From: Dehalococcoidia bacterium
Lineage (GTDB): Bacteria > Chloroflexota > Dehalococcoidia > GIF9 > UBA5629
Reading direction: 5' to 3'
Length of the DNA: 10,080 nucleotides
NCBI GenBank assembly: GCA_030604795.1
Contig: JAUVVE010000019.1
Coordinates: 1 to 10,080 of the forward strand
Under the pieces are notes generated by a model, which did no database searches, was not told the origin of the DNA, and saw only the letters and a list, made by a program, of their open reading frames with translations. The translations under genes and the position numbers were made by a program. How positions within the stretch are numbered: position 1 is the first letter of the stretch; every line of letters starts with the position of its first letter. Below, piece after piece: positions 1 through 6,333 of this stretch.

Positions 1-500
1 CGCCCGCCACACACAGAGCAAGGCTCTTCACCCCAAACCTGCAAGACCCGCTTTGTACCGTGATAGGCCTCCTCCAGAGTCACCTCAATGGGATGCTCTA
101 CCCCTTTGGTGACGGCTGAGCGTCGAGTCGTCCGAGCGCCGGTTCCGAAACCACCAAACACACTATCGAAGACATTTCCCAAATCACCTAAGTCACCAAA
201 GTCAGACGTAGTATGCGTGCCGCCTCTGCGGAAATCCCACTGAGCCCCACGGCTCGCCTTGGCAAACTCATCCGCGCGCTCCCAATCTTCTCCAAACCGG
301 TCGTACTTCTGCCGCTTCTCCGCGTCGGAAAGGACCTCATGAGCCTCGTTCATCTCCTTGAACCTGGCTTCAGCCGACGTGTCACCCGGATTGACATCAG
401 GGTGATACTTGCGGGCAAGGCGACGATAAGCCTGCTTTATCTCCTTCGTGGTGGCGCTACGGCTCACTCCCAGGATCTTGTAGTAGTCTTTGCTCGGCAT
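1..500 (-). CDS. DnaJ-family (Hsp40) co-chaperone, N-terminal part; gene continues past the left edge
   Basis: J-domain proteins stimulate the ATPase of DnaK (Hsp70) and deliver unfolded substrates in the cytoplasm. The reading frame begins at an ATG (498-500) and stays open for 166 codons to the window edge. It starts MPSKDYYKILGVSRSATTKE, and the J domain covers about residues 4-70 with the HPD triad at 33-35. A linker rich in Gly, Phe and Asp follows at about 95-118, then a region resembling the first beta domain of DnaJ (EVTLEEAYHGTKR). The visible part ends at CSVCGG, which fits the start of a CxxCxGxG zinc motif. A purine-rich SD (GAGGGGGG) sits just upstream of the ATG. Whether the full protein has all four zinc motifs, or is a shorter CbpA-like form, cannot be decided here. 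It differs clearly in sequence from the complete DnaJ at 1854-2975, so it is not a recent duplicate. Confidence 0.93.
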   Translation of the reverse strand, partial: MPSKDYYKILGVSRSATTKEIKQAYRRLARKYHPDVNPGDTSAEARFKEMNEAHEVLSDAEKRQKYDRFGEDWERADEFAKASRGAQWDFRRGGTHTTSDFGDLGDLGNVFDSVFGGFGTGARTTRRSAVTKGVEHPIEVTLEEAYHGTKRVLQVWGEEPCSVCGG

Positions 501-521
501 ACTGCCCCCCTCGACGCCATT

Positions 522-550
522 ATTATAGGAAATATCTCAATCTATGTCAA
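522..550 (-). promoter_or_regulatory. Consensus sigma70-type promoter for the partial dnaJ-like gene
   Basis: Read on the minus strand, a perfect TTGACA (-35, complement of 545-550) and a perfect TATAAT (-10, complement of 522-527) are separated by exactly 17 bp. The predicted transcription start, near 515, would leave a leader of about 15 nt that contains the SD and then the ATG at 500. A vegetative consensus promoter for a chaperone implies that any heat control is by a repressor rather than an alternative sigma factor; that last step is inference. Confidence 0.8.
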
Positions 551-556
551 GCCTTC

Positions 557-641
557 ATCTTAGCTAACTTAACAATGAGTCTCATGAAGCTTCGGCAATC
601 TTGCTAAGATATCTTATAATTGCTTGTGAGTGAAGCTCAAG
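557..641. promoter_or_regulatory. Symmetric elements in the divergent dnaJ-like/hsp20 control region (candidate operators)
   Basis: Several symmetric elements lie here. ATCTTAGC (557-564) is repeated as its exact reverse complement GCTAAGAT (603-610). TTAGCTAA (560-567) and TAAGATATCTTA (605-616) are perfect palindromes, and ATGAGTCTCAT (575-585) is palindromic around one base. TAAGATATCTTA overlaps the -10 box of hsp20. An imperfect element, CTTG at 623-626 and CAAG at 638-641, recalls the HAIR operator of HspR (CTTGAGT-N7-ACTCAAG), but its spacing and inner bases deviate. No CIRCE element (TTAGCACTC-N9-GAGTGCTAA) is present. Which regulator, if any, binds here is unknown. Confidence 0.4.
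591..620 (+). promoter_or_regulatory. Probable hsp20 promoter
   Basis: A perfect TATAAT (615-620) lies 45 bp upstream of the hsp20 ATG. The best -35 candidate, TTCGGC (591-596) at 18 bp spacing, is poor. A weak -35 box with a palindrome over the -10 fits a regulated promoter, but this is only a sequence-based guess. Confidence 0.5.
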
Positions 642-664
642 GCGATAGTAAAGGAGGTGAAACT

Positions 665-1147
665 ATGAACTTGACACGCTGGGAACCCTTTCACGAGCTC
701 GTCAGCCTGAGACAAGGCATGGATACACTACTTGAAGACGCCTTGGCAAGGCCTTCCCGCCTCGCCTCAGTCTTCGCCAATGGTCTGGCTCCAGCGGTTG
801 ACGTGTATGAGACCATCAACGAGGTCGTAGTAAAGGCCCCGCTGCCAGGAGTCAAACCAGAGCAGTTAGACATCAACATCACGGACAATACTGTAACTAT
901 CAAGGGTGAGACCAAGACAGAACAGAAGAACGAGCAAGACAATTACCTGCGCAGGGAAGTCCACTATGGTGCCTTCGGCCGCAGTTTGACCTTGCGCGCC
1001 GGCCTCGAGACCGACAAAGCCGAGGCAATCCTGGAGAGTGGTATACTCACCTTGACCATACCCAAAGCCGAAGAGGCCAAGCCAAAGGTTGTCGAGATCA
1101 AGGCCAAGCAGGTTGCTGAAGGCGAAAAGGCAGAGGACAAGAGCTAA
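665..1147 (+). CDS. hsp20: Small heat-shock protein, Hsp20 / alpha-crystallin family
   Basis: This ATP-independent holdase binds unfolding proteins during stress and hands them to DnaK/ClpB; such proteins form large cytoplasmic oligomers. The 160-residue product begins MNLTRWEPFHELVSLRQGMD, typical of bacterial class A Hsp20. The alpha-crystallin domain runs from about residue 43 (APAVDVYET) to 134, with the conserved A-x-x-x-x-G-x-L signature as AILESGILTLTIPK (121-134). The C-terminal tail is highly charged, and VEI near 143-145 may be the I-x-I anchor. A TTG at 620 lies in the same frame upstream, but the ATG at 665 is preferred. It has a near-perfect SD, AAGGAGGTGA (651-660), at correct spacing and matches family N-termini, whereas position 620 lies inside the -10 box. 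Transcribed divergently from the dnaJ-like gene; convergent with the NUDIX gene only 4 bp downstream. Confidence 0.96.
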   Translation: MNLTRWEPFHELVSLRQGMDTLLEDALARPSRLASVFANGLAPAVDVYETINEVVVKAPLPGVKPEQLDINITDNTVTIKGETKTEQKNEQDNYLRREVHYGAFGRSLTLRAGLETDKAEAILESGILTLTIPKAEEAKPKVVEIKAKQVAEGEKAEDKS

Positions 1148-1151
1148 TAGC

Positions 1152-1742
1152 CTAGCATTGAGCTCCACTCACCGATTGCCAAATCTCCAGGAACTGCTTC
1201 ACAATCCCAGCTGTGGCACCCCATATCACCCTCCCCCCATACTCATAAGAAAAGGCGGTGACAATCTCGCCCAAAACGACCCTCGATTCCTGTCTAACCT
1301 TAGCCTTGGAGAGCAAGGCTGAAATGGGTACATCAAAGATCTCGTCAATCTCCTCGTGGCTGACTTTGAATTCATACGGATAGGGGATTAGAGCTACGAA
1401 CGGTGAGATAGCAAAGCCCGAACTCACCGTAGGAGTATCATCCAGTTCACCCAGAATCTCGACATCCCCAGCTTCCAAGCCAATCTCCTCCCAACTCTCC
1501 CTGAGAGCTGTGTCCAGAAGACTGCAGTCACCTTCACTGAAGGCACCGCCAGGAAAGGAAACCTGCCCCTTATGATGGGCTACTTGATTGCTCCTGCGGG
1601 TGAACAGGATGTGATACTCTCCTCCCTTGCAGAGAAGCGGTACCAGAACTGCCGCCTGACTCAGCCCTCTATCGCTTATCTTCTCCTTTCGGCGTGAAGC
1701 AAGCGCTTGCCTGATCTTTTCCTTCATCTGCCAGGCAATCAT
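1152..1742 (-). CDS. NUDIX hydrolase, probable CoA pyrophosphatase (NudL-like)
   Basis: Family enzymes hydrolyse coenzyme A and its derivatives to 3',5'-ADP and (acyl-)phosphopantetheine, using Mg or Mn. The 196-residue protein has the CoA-pyrophosphatase signature upstream of the NUDIX box: LFTRRSNQV...GQVSFPGG (46-66). The NUDIX box proper follows at 65-89, ending ALRESWEEIGL, with metal-ligand glutamates at 82, 85 and 86. A short basic N-terminal helix (MKEKIRQALASRRKEK) precedes the domain, and no signal peptide or membrane segment is seen. The first ATG (1740-1742) has AAGGTGG (1746-1752) just 3 nt upstream, which is tight; an alternative ATG at residue 6 has no better SD. The stop lies 4 bp from the hsp20 stop, so the two transcripts should overlap. 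I see no convincing promoter in 1743-1850 on this strand. CoA specificity is inferred from the signature only. Confidence 0.9.
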   Translation of the reverse strand: MIAWQMKEKIRQALASRRKEKISDRGLSQAAVLVPLLCKGGEYHILFTRRSNQVAHHKGQVSFPGGAFSEGDCSLLDTALRESWEEIGLEAGDVEILGELDDTPTVSSGFAISPFVALIPYPYEFKVSHEEIDEIFDVPISALLSKAKVRQESRVVLGEIVTAFSYEYGGRVIWGATAGIVKQFLEIWQSVSGAQC

Positions 1743-1801
1743 ACACCACCTTCATCCGCCAGACAAACTGCCCCGCTTTGGTGGCCCAGCCTAGCTGGAA
1801 T

Positions 1802-1831
1802 TTGCCACAAGACTGGAGCGTCAGGTATACT
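1802..1831 (+). promoter_or_regulatory. Probable promoter of dnaJ
   Basis: TTGCCA (1802-1807) and TATACT (1826-1831) are separated by 18 bp. The predicted start, near 1838, gives a leader of about 16 nt carrying GAGG (1840-1843), 10 nt before the dnaJ ATG. No CIRCE or other clear heat-shock operator is seen here. Confidence 0.6.
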
Positions 1832-1853
1832 GAAATGTTGAGGTTGTTAGCTT

Positions 1854-2975
1854 ATGCCGGCCAATCGCGACTATTACGAGATACTGGGAGTGCCAACAAA
1901 CGCCAGTGACGAACAAATCAAGAAAGCCTTCCGCAGGCTAGCTTTCCAGTATCATCCTGACCGCAATGAGGATGCCGGGGCTGAGGACAGATTCAAGGAG
2001 ATCAACGAAGCCTACGAAGTACTCTCTGACGCCGAGAAGCGAGCCTCCTATGACCGCTATGGCCGCGTAGCTACCTCAGGTTCATATGGCTTCGAGGACT
2101 TCGGCTTCGGTGGCCTGGGTGATATCTTCGATGCTTTCTTCGGTGGGACGACTACCAGAGCTCGACGTCGCGCTCCCCAAAAAGGGCCTGACCTGCAGGC
2201 CAGGCTCGATCTCTCTTTCGAGGAAGCCGTCTTTGGCACAGACAAGCAATTCGAGATATCCCGTGTGGAGAACTGCTCTGTGTGTCTCGGCGTCGGCAGT
2301 GCGCCAGGAACAAACCCACAAAGATGCCCCAACTGCGATGGCAACGGCGAGGTACGCCGAATCCAACAAAGCCTTTTTGGGCGTTTTGTTCACACTGCCA
2401 CCTGCCCACGCTGCCACGGCGAGGGCACAATCATTAGCCAGCCCTGCCCACAATGCAAAGGTAGCGGCAGGCAAAGAGTAAAGCGCAAGCTCAGGATCGG
2501 TGTGCCCCCAGGCGTAGACGAAAGGTACACACTGCGTCTCAACGGCGAGGGCGAAGCCGGGGTATACGGCGGCTCACACGGCGATGTTTACGTCAGTTTC
2601 TCCGTAAGGCCACACGAGTTCTTTGTGCGGAAAGGCACTGATATCCTGTATGAGTTGCCCATCAATTTTGCTCAAGCCGCCCTCGGAGATAACATAGAAG
2701 TGCCAACCATCCACGGCAAAACGGTATTGAAGATACCGCCGGGCACCCAGAACGAAAAGGTGTTCCGACTTAAAGGCAAAGGCGTGCCTCGCCCTGATGA
2801 CAGGAACAAGGGTGACCAACTGGTCATTATTCGCGTGATAACGCCACAATCCCTGACTGACGACCAAAGCCGACTCTTTGAAGAGTTGGCAGGCACCTTG
2901 CCCGCAGCCGAAATGTCAGGAGGGGAACACCAAGGGATAATAGACAAAATAAGGAGCGCGTTCGGCGACAACTAG
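1854..2975 (+). CDS. dnaJ: Chaperone protein DnaJ (type I Hsp40)
   Basis: A co-chaperone of DnaK that stimulates its ATPase and binds unfolded proteins in the cytoplasm. At 373 residues it is the normal length for full DnaJ. Domains in order: J domain (about 5-70) with HPD at 34-36; Gly/Phe-rich linker (about 75-100, FEDFGFGGLGDIFDAFFGG); first beta-sandwich domain; cysteine-rich zinc domain with four complete motifs, CSVCLGVG (C141/C144), CPNCDGNG (C158/C161), CPRCHGEG (C184/C187) and CPQCKGSG (C198/C201); and a C-terminal substrate and dimerisation domain to the end. All eight zinc-binding cysteines are present. It stands alone on this strand with its own promoter rather than in a dnaK-grpE operon. 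Its TAG stop overlaps the gpsA stop on the other strand. It is the second DnaJ-family gene within 2.5 kb. Confidence 0.98.
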   Translation: MPANRDYYEILGVPTNASDEQIKKAFRRLAFQYHPDRNEDAGAEDRFKEINEAYEVLSDAEKRASYDRYGRVATSGSYGFEDFGFGGLGDIFDAFFGGTTTRARRRAPQKGPDLQARLDLSFEEAVFGTDKQFEISRVENCSVCLGVGSAPGTNPQRCPNCDGNGEVRRIQQSLFGRFVHTATCPRCHGEGTIISQPCPQCKGSGRQRVKRKLRIGVPPGVDERYTLRLNGEGEAGVYGGSHGDVYVSFSVRPHEFFVRKGTDILYELPINFAQAALGDNIEVPTIHGKTVLKIPPGTQNEKVFRLKGKGVPRPDDRNKGDQLVIIRVITPQSLTDDQSRLFEELAGTLPAAEMSGGEHQGIIDKIRSAFGDN

Positions 2976-3970
2976 GGTGCCCACTCCGGCCTTAGCCCGC
3001 TCCTAAGCCGAACTGATAACTCGACCGGCGGCACCGACTCGAATAATACCCTGTAAATAAGGTCGATAACTGGCATTTCCACCCCCAATTCTACGGCCAA
3101 ACGGTGCACACCCATAGCGGTGTCGATCCCCTCTGCAATACCAGACATCGACGCAGTAATCTCCCCCAAAGAACGTCCTTTACCCAACTCACAACCTACA
3201 TAGTGGTTACGGCTGAGCGGGCTGTTACCAGTGGCTATCAGATCGCCCAAACCAGCCAAGCCATAAAAGGTGCTTGCCTTAGCTCCCAGCGCCGCTGCCA
3301 ACGAGACAACTTCGCCCCAGCCTATGGTGATAAACGCGGCTTTAGCATTATTGCCAAGGCGCAACCCATCCAACACACCAGCCCCCAGAGCAACAACGTT
3401 CTTCAACGCCCCGCATAGCTCAACGCCGACAATATCATCGCTGGTGAAAACTGAGAAATTGGGTGAATCGAGCAACCTTTGAGTCTTCTCAGCCACGCGG
3501 ATATCCTCACCTGCCACCACCGATGTAGCCGGCAAACCTTGGTTAATCTCAGTGGACAGATTAGGGCCAGAAAGGACACACACCCTTCGTGCCAACCCAG
3601 GGACAACCTCCTCGGTTATCACTTCAGACATCCTCTTGCCAGTCTGCGCCTCCAACCCCTTGGCCACAGTCACCAGTATCATAGAGGCAGTCAAGTGGTC
3701 GCCAATCTTCCTCACATTCTGCCGCATACTCTGAGCCGGCACTGCCAAGATCACAAACTCGGCCGAATCCAATGCTTCATCAATGTTGTGGGTAAAGGAA
3801 AGACAGTTGGGCAACTCAGCCTTCGACAAGCGCTCGTGCTGCTCCCGTCTTAGCTCCGCAGCCCTGGCCTCAGTTCTGGTCCAAATGCCGGCTGCTATTC
3901 CCTTGTTCACCAACAACCTGCCCAGGGTTCTGCCCCAGGTGGTAGCACCAATAACAGCAACTTCAGCCAT
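2972..3970 (-). CDS. gpsA: Glycerol-3-phosphate dehydrogenase [NAD(P)+]
   Basis: Reduces dihydroxyacetone phosphate to sn-glycerol-3-phosphate, the backbone used by PlsY (encoded just upstream) for phospholipid synthesis; cytosolic. It has 332 residues, the usual length. The Rossmann motif is VAVIGATTWGRTLG (4-17); most homologues have GAGxWGxxLA. Further hallmarks are VPAQ (77-80), VAKGLE (102-107), SGPN (134-137), the probable catalytic lysine K190 in GALKNVVALGAG, GNNAKAA (206-212) and the signature GLAGLGDLIAT (237-247) with D243. The segment AAFITIGWGEV carries Ile-Gly-Trp where many homologues have Arg-Gly-Leu. It is the last gene of der-plsY-gpsA, 22 bp after plsY. No clear SD precedes the ATG, so translation may depend on coupling to plsY. 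The stop overlaps the convergent dnaJ stop by four bases (CTAG, 2972-2975). Confidence 0.96.
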   Translation of the reverse strand: MAEVAVIGATTWGRTLGRLLVNKGIAAGIWTRTEARAAELRREQHERLSKAELPNCLSFTHNIDEALDSAEFVILAVPAQSMRQNVRKIGDHLTASMILVTVAKGLEAQTGKRMSEVITEEVVPGLARRVCVLSGPNLSTEINQGLPATSVVAGEDIRVAEKTQRLLDSPNFSVFTSDDIVGVELCGALKNVVALGAGVLDGLRLGNNAKAAFITIGWGEVVSLAAALGAKASTFYGLAGLGDLIATGNSPLSRNHYVGCELGKGRSLGEITASMSGIAEGIDTAMGVHRLAVELGVEMPVIDLIYRVLFESVPPVELSVRLRSGLRPEWAP

Positions 3971-3992
3971 AGTGAGAATGGTGCAACGCCAG

Positions 3993-4664
3993 TTACGAAC
4001 CTACTTTCTCGTGCCGTTCCCCAAGGCGAAGCTCGGTGCCGCTGCGCAGCCGACTAATATTGCTACGGTGCTGGTAGATAACCAAGCCGGCCGTCACCAA
4101 ACCATAGACCAAGTAGACATTGTAGACAACATCAAACTCAGAAACGACAGCGAGGACTACGAACAGGCACAGGATGCCCAAGGCCCCAAGCATAGAACCT
4201 AGCGACATATACTTGGTCGCCAAAATCGTGAACAGGATAATCACGCCACCGCATAGAGCCGCCCCTGGATACATAGCGAGCCAGCCACCATAATAAGCAG
4301 CCACACCTTTGCCGCCACGGAATCTGATGTACACTGACCAGTCGTGCCCAACTATCACCATCAGAGCGGCTATGACCTGCCCGACCTGCCAGTTGAAAGG
4401 AAAACCGCCCACCAGCAGCACGTCACCACCTATAATCAGCTTGGCCAGCGTCACCGCCACAACAGCTTTGCTTATGTCAAGAAGCATGACAATGACCCCA
4501 GCCTTCGTGCCCACAACACGCAGCACATTGGTACCGCCAATGTTACCGCTGCCATACTTGGAAATATCAACCCCGGCCATCCGTCTGCTGACTATCAGAG
4601 CGAAAGGAATAGCCCCAATAAGATAGGCAACAACTGCAGTCGCAATAAATTTTCCAACAATCAC
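3993..4664 (-). CDS. plsY: Acyl-phosphate:glycerol-3-phosphate acyltransferase PlsY
   Basis: An integral membrane enzyme that transfers an acyl chain from acyl-phosphate to glycerol-3-phosphate, giving lysophosphatidic acid, the first step of membrane phospholipid synthesis. The 223-residue protein has several hydrophobic segments (about 5-26, 54-79, 95-107, 134-152, 157-175, 180-197). All three family motifs are visible: SGNIGGTN (39-46), GHDWSVYIRFRGGKGVA (106-122) and HRSNISRLRSGTE (199-211). The start is a GTG (4662-4664) that overlaps the der TGA stop as GTGA, with AGGAGG (4674-4679, inside der) 9 nt upstream, so translational coupling is likely. Its substrate comes from GpsA, encoded immediately downstream. 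The acyl-phosphate donor enzyme PlsX is not in the window. Confidence 0.97.
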   Translation of the reverse strand: MIVGKFIATAVVAYLIGAIPFALIVSRRMAGVDISKYGSGNIGGTNVLRVVGTKAGVIVMLLDISKAVVAVTLAKLIIGGDVLLVGGFPFNWQVGQVIAALMVIVGHDWSVYIRFRGGKGVAAYYGGWLAMYPGAALCGGVIILFTILATKYMSLGSMLGALGILCLFVVLAVVSEFDVVYNVYLVYGLVTAGLVIYQHRSNISRLRSGTELRLGERHEKVGS

Positions 4665-6001
4665 GCTCCCTTGCCTCCTGCTCTTTGGCGCCTTTTCGAC
4701 GATGCTTTCTTAAAAAGAAGCTTCAGTGAAGTGCCAGAAAACCCAAAAGTCTGCCGGAGTCTGTTCTCCAAATAGCGCTGGTAAGAGAAGTGCACCAGCG
4801 TCGGGTCATTCACCAAGAAAGCAAAACTGGGGGGATTAATGCCGGCCTGATAAGCTCTAAGGACTTGCAGGCGCTTGTGGCCCTTTCGCGGTGGTGCGTG
4901 AGCCATCACCGCATCTCTAATGAGCCCATCAATTACGGATGCGGGTAGTTGTTTCTGCCGTTCCTGCCATACTCCAAGAGCCTTGGGTATTACGTCATCT
5001 ACACCCCACCCCAATTTGGCCGAAACATAGAGAGCGGGCGCATGAGATATGAACTTCAGCCGTTGCTCAATCTGTTCAGCATACCCCTCCTTTGGTTGTC
5101 CGGAAACAAGGTCCCACTTATTGACCACCAACACCATACCTTTGCAGGCCTGCTTAATGTAGCCAGCAATGTGGACGTCTTGAGCAGTAATAAACTCAGT
5201 CGCATCGGCAACCAACAAGGCGACGTCGCAACGATTGATGGCGCGCAAAGCCCGAATCAGGCTGTAATACTCCACTCCAGCGCCAACACGCCCACGTCGC
5301 CTCACACCAGCGGTATCAATCAGCAACAGCTCTTGACCACCATGTTGAAAGACAGTATCCACAGCATCCCGAGTTGTCCCAGGAACTTGGTCGACGATGG
5401 CTCTTTCCCCACCCACAATGGAGTTGAGCAACATCGATTTGCCGACATTGGGGCGCCCCACGATGGCTAACTTGGGCCCTTCTGAGTCAACAGCGCCAGG
5501 TGTAGTCTGCGGAAGAAGGGAGGCCACCCTGCTCAACAGGTTATCCATACCCCGAATGTGATGAGCACTGACAGCCAGCGGAGTACCAAGGCCTAGCTGG
5601 TAGAAATCGGCTACCTGGCTCTCCAGCGTGGCGTTATCCGCCTTGTTGGCTACCAGAACTACCGGCTTCTTGCATACGCGCAGTCGCTGGGCTATCTCCT
5701 GGTCAGCAGCAATCACTCCGTCACGAACATCCACCAGAAAGACAATCACATCAGCCTCAGCGATGGCCGCTTCCACCTGGTCTTTGACCTTCTGGATGAG
5801 AGAAGAGCCTGGCCTTGTTTCCAAACCGCCAGTATCAACCAAGGCCACCTCGCACCCCTCCCAGGAAGTATCCGCAAAGACACGGTCGCGGGTTGTCCCC
5901 GGCAGGTCCTCAACAATTGCCAGCGGCGCGCCTATCAATCGATTGAACAAGGTTGACTTGCCGACATTGGCCCTGCCAACTATGGCCACAACAGGCTTCA
6001 T
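4661..6001 (-). CDS. der: Ribosome-assembly GTPase Der (EngA)
   Basis: A tandem GTPase required for late maturation of the 50S ribosomal subunit. Numbering from the ATG at 5999-6001 gives 446 residues. GTPase domain 1 has P-loop GRANVGKS (9-16), PGTTRD (34-39), DTGG (56-59) and NKAD (119-122). Domain 2 has GRPNVGKS (182-189), PGTTRD (207-212), DTAG (229-232) and NKWD (294-297). A KH-like RNA-binding domain fills about 350-435, and the tail is basic. A GTG at 6049 would add 16 residues, but the ATG is chosen: family proteins start almost directly at the first P-loop, a purine-rich GAGAGTGAG (6008-6016) precedes it, and the likely transcription start lies near 6047. Small deviations from the usual sequence are Ala for Pro in the first P-loop (GRANVGKS) and Met after the second (KSML). 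First gene of the operon, overlapping plsY by four bases. Confidence 0.97.
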   Translation of the reverse strand: MKPVVAIVGRANVGKSTLFNRLIGAPLAIVEDLPGTTRDRVFADTSWEGCEVALVDTGGLETRPGSSLIQKVKDQVEAAIAEADVIVFLVDVRDGVIAADQEIAQRLRVCKKPVVLVANKADNATLESQVADFYQLGLGTPLAVSAHHIRGMDNLLSRVASLLPQTTPGAVDSEGPKLAIVGRPNVGKSMLLNSIVGGERAIVDQVPGTTRDAVDTVFQHGGQELLLIDTAGVRRRGRVGAGVEYYSLIRALRAINRCDVALLVADATEFITAQDVHIAGYIKQACKGMVLVVNKWDLVSGQPKEGYAEQIEQRLKFISHAPALYVSAKLGWGVDDVIPKALGVWQERQKQLPASVIDGLIRDAVMAHAPPRKGHKRLQVLRAYQAGINPPSFAFLVNDPTLVHFSYQRYLENRLRQTFGFSGTSLKLLFKKASSKRRQRAGGKGA

Positions 6002-6053
6002 GATTTGCTCACTCTCGGCGACAATAACCCCACCAACTGACCAGGTCACCTTA

Positions 6054-6082
6054 AGAATAGCACTTGCTACCGCTGCCGTCCA
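6054..6082 (-). promoter_or_regulatory. Probable promoter of the der-plsY-gpsA operon
   Basis: On the minus strand, TGGACG (complement of 6077-6082) and TATTCT (complement of 6054-6059) are 17 bp apart. The expected start, near 6047, leaves a leader of about 46 nt before the der ATG. The -35 match is moderate. Confidence 0.45.
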
Positions 6083-6126
6083 GCTTGCGGAAACAGCTCA
6101 GCCAACAATGCCTTTTGCAGTGGAGG

Positions 6127-6184
6127 GAAGCAATCTCTTGGCCATTTCAGGGATTGCGTCGTCGCTACGCTCCTCACAATGACA
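6127..6184 (-). repeat. Degenerate short interspersed palindromic repeat
   Basis: GAAGCAATCTC (6127-6137) pairs with GGGATTGCGTC (6150-6160) at 9 of 11 positions around a 12-nt loop. The second arm continues through GTCGCTACGCTCCTCACAAT to GACA at 6184. Read on the minus strand this gives GTCATTGTGAGGAGCG-TAGCGACGACGCAATC. That closely resembles a repeat I recall (core GTCATTGCGAGGAGCG-AAGCGACGAAGCAATC) scattered between genes in many bacteria, Chloroflexota included. Full copies usually form a long hairpin; here the other arm is recognisable only for about 11 bases, so the copy looks decayed. Identification is from memory, not from a search. Confidence 0.6.
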
Positions 6185-6283
6185 CCCAAGTTGTGGATTC
6201 ATCTAGGATGCCACCCACCGCCTAAGCTTCTTGGTTCTGCTTTCACAGAATGCAGCCAGTATACCACGGCTATCAACATCGTA

Positions 6284-6289
6284 TATAAT
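6284..6289 (+). promoter_or_regulatory. Likely -10 box of polA
   Basis: A perfect TATAAT lies 44 bp upstream of the polA ATG. At 17 bp spacing the -35 position (6261-6266) reads ATACCA, a poor match, so this promoter is weak or activator-dependent if used. The only SD-like sequence before polA, GAGG at 6328-6331, is just 2 nt from the ATG, which also suggests modest expression. Confidence 0.4.
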
Positions 6290-6333
6290 GAGCCTGAACC
6301 TTATGACCGCCAAGACGACAGAAATCCGAGGCC

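Larger units (their letters stand above)
6002..6333. other. Divergent intergenic region between der and polA
   Basis: This 332-bp gap has no credible gene. It holds the der promoter (6054-6082), a degenerate interspersed repeat (6127-6184), a small hairpin TTCTG(6235-6239)/CAGAA(6246-6250), and a -10 box for polA. Frames read through it lack an SD and family resemblance. The repeat and its flank make this the longest non-coding stretch in an otherwise tightly packed window. Confidence 0.6.

Noticed and set aside
213..563. Open plus-strand frame of 116 codons opposite the partial dnaJ-like gene
   Set aside because: It is antisense to a clear J-domain coding sequence, has no SD and no family resemblance, and runs through the divergent promoter.
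1786..1798. Inverted repeat CCAGC-CTA-GCTGG upstream of dnaJ
   Set aside because: A five-pair stem of this kind is expected by chance, lies upstream of the predicted -35 box and matches no known operator.
6002..6049. Alternative upstream GTG start of der at 6049
   Set aside because: It would add a 16-residue extension absent from typical Der proteins, has poor SD spacing, and lies at or before the predicted transcription start.
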